Assembly (NCBI GenBank): GCA_013397455.1
Contig: VYZB01000539.1
Coordinates: forward strand, 1 to 64,000
Source of the DNA: Crotophaga sulcirostris
Lineage: Eukaryota; Chordata; Aves; Cuculiformes; Crotophagidae
DNA length: 64,000 nucleotides
Direction: 5' to 3'
How positions within the stretch are numbered: the first letter of the stretch is position 1; each line of letters starts with the position of its first letter. The notes under the pieces are model-generated. The model saw only the letters and a program-made list of their open reading frames with translations, had not been told where the DNA came from and did not search any database. A program made the position numbers and the translations under genes. Shown piece after piece: positions 51,749 to 61,136 of the stretch.

Positions 51749-54199
51749 CAACTTTTTTTAAAATATAGCATTTTTTTGCAAGATGAGTTTGATATCAAGC
51801 TTACCAAAATCAAAACAAGCTGTTTCCAACATCTCATTACCTCCAGCATACTTCAATTTTAACTCAAAATTTCAGTTTCTTTCTAATTGAGATTTAATTT
51901 GTACAGGCAGAGATACCTCTGTTTCCTCTAGGATGCTGAATTAAAGTCTAATTAGAGATTTCACTGCTATTGCTCTTTTTTACTAAAATCCTTTTGTATT
52001 TTCTTGTAGCTCCATAAAGGCTGCTATATAACTACAAATGGTGTAGCAGGGTCATGAAATAATTCCCTTAACACAATGAGTTTCATATCACATTGACCTG
52101 CTGACTTATATATGCTAAAAATTTCCAGATATTTTCTATCTACTTCTATCAACAGCTATACTGACATGGCCTTCATTAGTTCTTAGTTATTCAGATGATT
52201 TTCATATTTTCTTAAGAGCACTTTAAAAAAAACCCTGAAACTTGGTTATTTTAGAATTATCATTTTTTTGCTTGCACTCATCATTACTACACTTAAGTTA
52301 TCTGTACTGCCTTTCTGGCTCCTCAAATCTCATCTTCTTATCTGTTGATGAAGATTGCCTTGCTTTTTCTCTAAATTTGCCTGGTAAGAATTAATTTAGG
52401 GAATGATGTTATAATGGAATATGATTTCCTGAAAGGGGCAATGGAGTTAAGATGATAAGTCCTTGATGACATGTTTATTTCGTCAACATGAAATTTGCAG
52501 TTATACAGAAACAATGAAAAACTTGAGCATCCAGCTGCATCTATAAATTAACCTGATTGGATGCAGCAACACCCCGTTAACATTTTCTAGGTCAGATTTT
52601 GTCAGCCTTCATGAATGTAACTGATCAATGTGAATAGGGTTTCTAAAACATGTCTCCAGTGGAACATAACTCTACCTAAGGTCTGAGCATTTTTTTTCCA
52701 TCTCCTCTACTTTTCCCTTTCTTGCCACATCTTATGTCTCTTTACTGAAATCTAGGCAGGTTACTTGAAGTCCACTGCACATCTACTGCACAAAGTAGTA
52801 ACATCACAGAAACAAACTGGAAATCTGGTAATTTATTTTCTGATTTTAGTTTCCTCAGTTGCTCTACACTGGAAATTTTGGGAAGAAAGATTCACATGCC
52901 AGACCCATGTTTATCCTGCCTGATGCTCTCTGTTCTGCTGGCATTTCACATGACAAGATTTTTTATTTGATTCTCATCCACTCTTTTACCCTTGCAGTGA
53001 CAAGATACAGTGGTTTTATTTTGATTATTTCTTGTGCAGCAATCTGTGACTCTAGTTAACATACTTCTTTTTCAGTCTGCTCATTGGGCCTTAGGAGTTG
53101 TGAAAATTTTGTGATAGTGGTTGGGTTTAGAAATAAATAAATTAGCCACATTTATAAAATTAATTATGTATAACTTAATTTTCCCCTCCTTACATCAGCC
53201 TCAGACAATATCTTATTATAATTTTCTTATCTAATATATAATAAAACTTTATTAATTAGTCTTGTAGACTGAACTACTGAGTTCATCCTAATCTGTAACC
53301 TATCTGTCTTTCTCTCAAATAAACAAGCAAATAAATAAATAATTCCTTTGCCTAACCTGAAGAACTTAAAGACTAATTTCTCAGCAAACCCATTTGATAT
53401 TGCTTGTTTTGTAGACTTAATGCAAAGATATCATAGGCCTCTTTGGTATCGGTTGTGTTCCATCTCGAACATTTGAAAATTTTATAAAGTGAAAGTGGAA
53501 TTTGCATTCATAATAGAGTTGCTTAAACATATCAATGCACCCCATAACAAGGAAAGAGTGTTGTCAATTTGTCTTTTGATTTCTGGAAATAGAAACTTTT
53601 AAAGTCCTTTTTGATTTCATTTTCTTTAGCATAATAATATTATAGGTGCCATATAATTTTTTTTTGCTTGATAGGAGACAAAAAAATTAAAAAAATGGCT
53701 AAATGGAAAACTTCTCTTTAAGACAGCCTTATGAGATCAAAACATTTGTAGCACTTTAGTTGAGCTAAACTGTACCAGTATAAGTTTATCACATATACCA
53801 TAAGAAATTATTACAAAACCATGCAAATATAGTTCCTATTAACAGATACTGCAATGGGGTTACTCACAGGACTGGTTTTGAGTTAGACTGTTTAGGTCAA
53901 GTCTACCTAACGTAAATAAAATTGAATTTCATAGTAAACAAACGACAAAATCAATGAACAAAGATAAGGAAACCAAATTACCATTTTTCACTTCAGACAA
54001 CATATTTTGGAGACCTATAAAATTTAATTACCTATTAAATTAGATAGCAGTTATTATCAAGTCTTGTAATTTGATGGCAATAATGTCTGATGATTTTATA
54101 GTTACATAATTATACAAATGAACACAGAAACACACATTGGCTTACACACACATATTCATATTAAAAGAAAAAATAAACAAACAAACTCAAATCTTTACC

Positions 54200-54620
54200 T
54201 GGTGAATTGTTGAGCCCCATCCAGTTGCTCAATCCTTCCACTCCAGTAGGATGGGAGACAGGATCAGAAGGGCAAAAGTGAGAATAAATTGTAGGTTAAA
54301 GTAAAGACAGTTTATTAAGTGAAGGGCAAAACCAGAAAAAAATGACAAATGATCCAAAGATAGTCACTCCTAGCCTCTCACCAGCAGACTGATGACTAGC
54401 CAACCTCCAAGTAACAGTTGCCTTGAAAAACACCCAATTTTATTGCTGAGCTTGATGTCATGTGATACAGAATATCCGTTTTGTCAATTAGGGTCAGCTG
54501 TACCAGCAGTGTCCCCTCCCAGTCTGTGGGGCAAAGTGAGAAAAAGAAGACCATGATGCTGTGCAAGCACTGCTCAAGAAGAATCAAAACACTAGTGTAT
54601 CAACACTGGTTTAGTCATCT
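54200..54620 (-). mobile_element. Avian ERV-type LTR (family B), minus strand
   Basis: Matches by memory a second LTR family common in birds. On the minus strand the landmarks run in LTR order. A TGATACAC-like region near 54600 is followed by the GGGGACACTGCTGGTACAGC block (about 54498-54517), the ACATCAAGCTCAGCAATAAAA promoter-like region (about 54437-54460), and a polyadenylation AATAAA at 54316-54311 followed by CTGTCTTTAC. The 3' end lies near 54200. No retroviral coding sequence adjoins it, so it looks like a solo LTR. Minor substitutions and deletions indicate age. Confidence 0.75.
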
Positions 54621-56464
54621 TATGATAATGAGTCTGCTCATCTCATGGCGTCCTGCTAATGCTTTGGTATGACTTGTGTGTTTAAAATCGGTTGAAAAAT
54701 CAGACATAATTAAAGGACAGAGGTTTTGCACTGACTTGACAGTAATTTCAATCAAGATTGTTCTGAACTTGCCCTGATCTGAGATGGTTTGAGCTCGTTT
54801 ATCTGTAATTACCGTTGCCTAGCAATCAGGTAAGTATTTTCTAAATTTCTTTAAATGTAATTTTATTTTTGTGAAAAAACCAAGGAGTTATTCTGTGTTG
54901 GCTGAACTGTGACTCCAGAATACAATGTGGCATGAAGAACACCAATATACGATGATATCTAGGGGTCTTAGGCATCAGAAGTGCAGCCTTGTATTGTTAA
55001 GGTTAAATGAGTTTCAGAGATGAGAGAGAGTAGAAAAAAATAGGGAAACAATAAAAAGGTAGAACATGTATATGTACTGTTTTCAGATAGCATTAAGATA
55101 AAACCATGCAGTCTGAAGACTGCGGAGGAAGAAATTATCAACACAAGTATCTTCCTGCTGGGTAGGAGGAAGAAAATCCTACCATGAATGACACCTGACA
55201 AAGATTACAGGATGCTGATGACTGACTTTAGCCCTCTCTGACTGAAATCAGCAACTTTATGACTCAGAGAAACACTGGACATTTGAGTATAACACCAGAA
55301 AAATGGTAGATTGCATGAAGATTTTCTTCTATATAAGAGTTTTAACTCTATTATTAATAAAGTTTTTTTTTATAAAATGAGTTTGAGCATATATTAATAA
55401 CACAAGACTAATAATGCAGATAATTAGACTGTGAAAATTTCAATCAAATCAATAATAAACTCTTGACTCCCTGTATCAAGCGTGTTCCACTTTTGTCCAT
55501 AAAAAGATTTCGAGCGTAACAAATTGCATAAGACTTCATTGTAGAAATACGGCCAAAATTCAGCTCTTTATTGCAGCATTCAGTTGCCTAGACTTCAATA
55601 CCATACTGTATTTTTTTTCATTTATTTTCTGTCATCTCATTTATTGAATAATTTCTTTTTCCGCAACCTTTTTTTTTTACAGTAACTTTCAAGAAACAAG
55701 GTCATTTACTCAGCTTCTAGAAATTCAACAGCAATTTCTTTTCTTGTGAAAAGTCTCTTCTGAGCACTAGATTAAAGAAAGGGTCTGGCAGATAAGTCAT
55801 TCCATGCATGTTCACAACTGACAATGTCGAGTTTCTTTTGGATTAATGTTCTTGAACTGATGGAATTAGCAGGATTATACTAAGAAGCAATGATATCAGC
55901 AGGAAGAACATATCTCCTCACATTGATAATTTTTGTGACAGCAGGCAAACCTTGCACATTTGACAGAATACATCAATCAATGATAATGTCTGTTCTCCAC
56001 CTGGCCATCTACTTGTGTAAAGTATATAGCAAAATGTATAAAGTATATAGCAATGTATTTATCTATGATCCTTCTGTACATCTGCCAATTTTACTTGGCA
56101 TATTAATGTTTACTAAGGAAAGTCCTTACTGGCACATGGTGTTGGGGATAAGCATATATGTCCAAGCTATTTCTTCCAGGTTTCTGTAAAGTTTTTGGAG
56201 ATAAATAGGCACAATTTCTTCTGTGCAATTCAACTTATCCTAATGTAGTCATCTGAAAAGGTGAGAGATTTGTGCTCTAAAATACCTTATTGTCTCCACT
56301 GAAAAAGGAACAAGATAAGATGTACAGTCTTCTACCATCCAGACTACCAGTTTAACTGCTAAAAATGACACCAACCTCCACAGCAGTCAGACATTGACAA
56401 AAGACATTTAAAATCTTCCCGTGGCTTTCACAGAAATTTACTGAGGAAATGTAATGCTTTGCAA
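54621..56464. other. AT-rich non-coding stretch, no gene seen
   Basis: No exon or named repeat found. It contains a 21-bp tandem duplication at 56015-56054. The open frame at 55890-56189 (plus) has no domain. Confidence 0.55.
56015..56054. repeat. 21-bp tandem duplication
   Basis: Units at 56015-56035 and 56036-56054 share TAAAGTATATAGCAA and differ by a two-base deletion. Confidence 0.85.
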
Positions 56465-56970
56465 CGATAGGACTGTAGAATAATTCAGGTGGGAAAGTCA
56501 GAACTTTTCTAATTCTACTCAAGACAGGGCAGCTATGAGTCAGACCAGGTTGCTCATGGCTTTGTCCTGTCAGGTCATTAAAAACTCGAAGGACAAAGAC
56601 TGCACAACGTCTCCAGGCAATATTTTCCACCACTTGACTCTCCTTATACAGAAAAGCTTTTCTTTAAATTCAACCGTGTCTGTATTGTGCCTTCTTATAG
56701 CCATTATCCCTCACCCTTCAACTATATGCTGCTGTGAGTGGCCTGCCTCTATCTCCTTGAAGAACTCCTCAGAGACATTGGGGATCTGTTAAGTCCCCTC
56801 AAATTAGCCTCTTCTCCAGTCTATGTATGTCCTGGTCCATCAAGCTTTTCTAACACAGCAAGTGTTATAGCCCCAACCATCCCAGCAGTCCTCTGCTGAA
56901 CTTACCCTGATGTGTATCAACATCTTTCTTATATTGGGGGTACATCAAGATCCAACACAACTCTAAAGTC
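56465..56970 (-). mobile_element. CR1 LINE, old 3' end copy
   Basis: A diverged minus-strand CR1 3' end. Plus-strand landmarks, as reverse complements, are GTAGAATAATTCAGGTGGGA at the 3' terminus (about 56476), the F-T-L-I-Q-K-S-F-S-like stretch around 56640-56660, then ATCTCCTTGAAGAACTCCTC and the GAGAAGAGGCTAATTTGAGG region (about 56795-56815, read on the minus strand). The terminal repeat is eroded. The left edge may start slightly earlier. Confidence 0.75.
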
Positions 56971-59529
56971 TGCCTTTATTTATTTACTCTCACAGAACTA
57001 TTGAAAAACTTGGGAGTGTTTTGTGACTTCTAAGTTTAAACAGTTTTACCTGCTTTTTCAATGCAAAAATTCATTCATTCGAGCTCATTGGTCTTGAATC
57101 AATTTTATTTTGAGATTACTGTTCACAGCTGAATCTCAAAGTAAAATTTAGGGAGATGTAAGCCCCAGCATATTTAAGCCGTCTGCATAACAGATCTTCT
57201 GATTATTCAACAGCTTTAGACAGGAATGGAGATTTTGTTTTATTTTTTCATTAAAGCCTACCAGCTGTATTTCCAATATTTGACTTTTAAATTTGCAAAT
57301 ACCATCCTTTTCTTCCTCAAATTTCATTTGCTAATTACAGACATGCGATAATTTTTCTAATTATATTTAAAATATTATATTGACATATTTACCAACACAC
57401 ACAGTTTCTTTTAACATATGGTTCATTTACTTAGAGTTATTAACACATTTTAAATATATTAAGTACCTGTAGTCTATCGTCATTTAAATCACTCAGACTT
57501 CATTCGTTCAGTCATATTTATTCATACATTTCTGGAACTGTTCTTTAAACAGAACATTTTTTTCTTTTTTTGCGCTCTTTTGTATGCAGTATCCAGTGTG
57601 TGTGTGTGAGTGTCATCCTATTTTAAAACAGAGAGTATTATAGATGTAGGGAAAATATTTGTCTATATGTACAACCCTTGGAAATCTCAGTGCTTGAAAA
57701 ATCTTTGATAGGACCACACTGTACTGTAAATGGACATTCTTTTCAGAGAGAATCCTCATATGTATTGCCTTCAGAACATTTCTGTCATGGTTAAATAGAA
57801 AAAAATGGGTTAGGAAAAAAAAAAAGATTGTTAAACAGATCTATACATACCTGCTGCACTTCTTTATAGCAACAATAAAGTCATTTTGGAAATGGAATAG
57901 CTGTGTAGTGGTTGATAAACATGGACTTCTGCCTTTCACTGAAAGCTGAGCACTCAAGGTAGTGGCATTCAGCATCCTTCACAGTCTATGTTTTCATCAT
58001 TTAAACAAATGTGTCATGGCTTCAAATGTTGTATTAGATCTGAGCTTGAGAAAGTCATTTATTTGGAGAATTTATTTTATCTGGGAGTTTCATCTGTTCT
58101 TAATGGAAAGCAAAGTTATACACTTTGAAAATGAATGTAAAACTTCCATTCAAATTAATTCTTGTCCTTGTAAAATTAATAGTGTATGTATCCAACAATA
58201 TTTTGTATCTTATATTTCCTATCAGATGGAATGATGATTGCTCCTTCAAAACCTCCGAGTAATTTTCTTGTCCGTTCCTACCGGTCTGGACTCTGAGGAT
58301 GAGACTTGGGTCTAGTTTGAATGTCTAAATTTAAGTTGCCCATATATTATCCTTGTGTTAAGATATCCAAAGTTGTCAAGGCACGCACATGGTGCTTGGA
58401 GGTATGATACAGGACTTATGGGAGATCCATATCTTTCTGGGACAACAGCTGGAGACCAGGAAAGTTACCCTGCTGCACCTCAAGTGATACCAGACACCCA
58501 TGTTTGGGAAACTGAATTGAATGCTTCAAGATTAGAGTGATGAAATCTAGGGAGCAGTTCAGCTCTCCCTAAAGCAAACCCCTTGGATTCATTCAGTTGT
58601 CCATGCAAAGTTAATACCATTTTGGAGTCTGTGGAGTACACTTACCTGGTCTTTTACTCCCATACCAGGACACTGCTACTAAATGCTCCAGACCAACAGT
58701 GTATCTAGATGATTTCTATTCAGTCAGGATCAGGGCTCTATAGTGGTATACTGAAGACTATGGAAAAAAAATAGTTCTGCAACTTCTGTAAATGATCTTG
58801 TGACCTAGGAAACTGCAGGTTTCTCAGAACAAAAAAATAAGCTGTTGAATGAGTATCTCAGAAGCCAGAAGAAGAGACTAAATATAAAGGAAAAGAATAA
58901 ATACTTCTCTCCCAAGGATGTCATTCTTAAATGCACAGGGAGGAGTCTAAGAGAAGAGAAGATATTTGCAAAACAGATGGACAGACTTACTCTCTGATTT
59001 ACAACAGAGACCATCTGAAAGGAATGAGGATCTTGGATACTAAAAGAGATTGCAGCCTAATTGCAAACAATACGATGAGAAAATTAAGATATTCTGTATC
59101 CATGTTCTTCAGAGTGAAAAACATTCTTCTAGTCTATTAATACATAGTTTCTCTTAACTGTCATGTCAGTATGCAGAAATATGTCAGAAAAAAATAGAAA
59201 GCCATGTTTAACATAGGTCAGTGAATCAATTATATTCTAATTTTACTTCCATGGCTCTAAAGAGAGCTTAGCATTAATGTCTTTACTTAATTTAATAATA
59301 TTTTAGATGTCTGAAGTTAGGTAACAAAATTCACATCCTAATTTGCCTGTGAAAAAAAAAACAATTTCAAAAATCCTTCAGAGGCACATAGCATCTTCAA
59401 AGGGAGAAGTGGCAAACAAAAGCTTGCTGACAGGAATACTGTGACATAGATTCAACTATGAGGATAAACAAAACTAAGAACCAGAATAGTGTAAAAAGTG
59501 GCAAATGACAGGTATAAATTAATTTAGTA
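56971..59529. other. AT-rich non-coding stretch, no gene seen
   Basis: No recognised exon or large repeat. It has a short (GT)n at 57597-57609 and a less AT-rich, unassigned patch at about 58350-58760. Confidence 0.55.
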
Positions 59530-59697
59530 CTGAAGGAGTACAAGTTTTATGAGGAGTGGCTGAAGGAACTGGTGTTGTTCAGTCTGAAGAAAAGGAGGTT
59601 GAGGGGAGACCTAATTGTTCTTTACAACTATCTGAAAAGAGGTTGTGGTGAGGTGGGTGTTGGTCTCTTCTCTAACATAATGTGATAGGAAAAGACA
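59530..59697 (+). mobile_element. CR1 LINE fragment, truncated at both ends
   Basis: The plus strand reads as the CR1 ORF2 segment [24 protein letters not shown] followed by [20 protein letters not shown], about 59550-59665. The 3' end that every normal insertion keeps is absent, so this piece lost its right side to deletion. Confidence 0.8.
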
Positions 59698-60999
59698 CAA
59701 AACTGATTATCACTTAAGACTGAAGATTTTGTTTCTTGCGATGAACACTGCCAGGTTCTTGGATTAGAGCTAGAATTTCCTAGTCAGCTTTTCTTTTGTG
59801 ATTCAGATCACAAAACACGTAAAATTTTTACTTCATTTGTAAAAAATATGCCTACAGACCACATTCTTGGCTAACTAATATGTCTACATTGCACTTTTCA
59901 AACTAATTTTTTATGATCAGCAAAAAGTATCCTTTTTCATTGCAATAATATGTGATTACTTCTACATAATATTCCTCTGTGGGTCTTTAACTTATGCATC
60001 ATAGTAGCTTGTTCATTTTTCAAGAGATTAATTCTTTCCATTACTAAATATTTTCTCATTTTAGCTGTAGTTTTACTTCCCACAAGTGTTCTGACAAGCA
60101 GCGTATAGTTTTAATATAGTTGTTGATTGAAACAGTGACTCAAATATTCTGGTTTTGATGGAGGGAGTGTGTGTGTTTGGTTGTTTTTTTCAGTCCATTA
60201 ACACTCTTCCAGACACTCAAAGAGAACCTAGATGAGAAGTACTTATGGGTTTTTTTTTAATATGAAATACTAAAAGTCCTAGTTAATCTCAGACCAGAAA
60301 TGTAAGTAAAGGAAAATACATCCCCATACTTATTGTCTAAACTAATCTTCAAATAAAACCTGATTTTTTCACTTATCCTCTCACTTCTGACTGTCAGTTC
60401 AGGAATAACGTGATTTCAACTGCAAATAATTTGTGAAGGAGCATTATATCACAGTATTCTTATTCAATTCCCTAATCATCTTTGCACAATCAACAAGAAT
60501 TAGATACTTATGGTGTGGAGGACAAAACTGAGAGAGGCTTACAGGTACAGAGATTCCTTTATGGGGTCTGCAGGTAATGGCATGCATCAATTTCGGGCAC
60601 TCAAGGCTGAGTGAATAAACAAACAAACAAACAAACAAACAAATAAAAATAAAGGGAAAAGAAAGAAAAGGCAAAAATTATCTCCAGTGGCCACCCACGA
60701 AGAACAATGGGCATCTCAAACAAGTGCTCTTCTCTGGGCTTCCTGTTCAGCACAGCATGTAGTGATGATGCTTCTTGGCCAGTACAATTACACATCTAGT
60801 TGAGACTCACTCAAACTCTGTATTGGTAGTTTCTGTTAATGATTCAGTTGGCATTGTTTGGAGTGTATCTCGCTAGGGTTGGATATTGCACACCAACTGA
60901 TCATTAAATTCTGTATAAGTAAATTACTGGGTAATAGCAGATAATAAAAATATGAATAATTTATTGTGATTTCATGTAAGATTATTTTATTGCGGTGGG
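59698..60999. other. AT-rich non-coding stretch, no gene seen
   Basis: AT-rich DNA containing an (AAAC)6 repeat at 60617-60640. No exon or named repeat. Confidence 0.6.
60617..60640. repeat. (AAAC)6 tetranucleotide repeat
   Basis: Six exact AAAC units followed by an A-rich degenerate tail to about 60660. Confidence 0.95.
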
Positions 61000-61136
61000 T
61001 AACATCGGTAGCTGCTCACTCGCTTTCCCTCCTCAACAGGACAGGTGGATAAAACAGGATGAAAAACTTGTGTGTCATGGCAAAGGCAGGGAGACTGCTA
61101 CCAAATATCTTCATGGCTGAATCAGACTCGACTTGT
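61000..61136 (-). mobile_element. Avian ERV-type LTR (family A) fragment, minus strand
   Basis: The stretch from AACATCGGTAGCTGCTCACT (61001) through CCTCCTCAACAGGACAGGTG (about 61028-61047) to CAGACTCGACTTG (about 61123-61135) matches, by memory, the reverse complement of the terminal part of the bird LTR family seen at 14 kb and 40 kb. Only about 137 bp are clear. The adjoining sequence to the right is not recognisable, so the fragment is isolated. Confidence 0.6.

Larger units (their letters stand above)
44996..54199. other. Long AT-rich non-coding stretch, no gene seen
   Basis: About 9.2 kb without a recognised gene, LINE or LTR. Minor features are a 51-bp tandem duplication at 45907-46008 and a (TC)n tract at 51727-51748. 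All open frames are short and without domains. Confidence 0.55.

Noticed and set aside
60601..60660. CRISPR-like or phased array
   Set aside because: It is an (AAAC)n microsatellite with no spacers.
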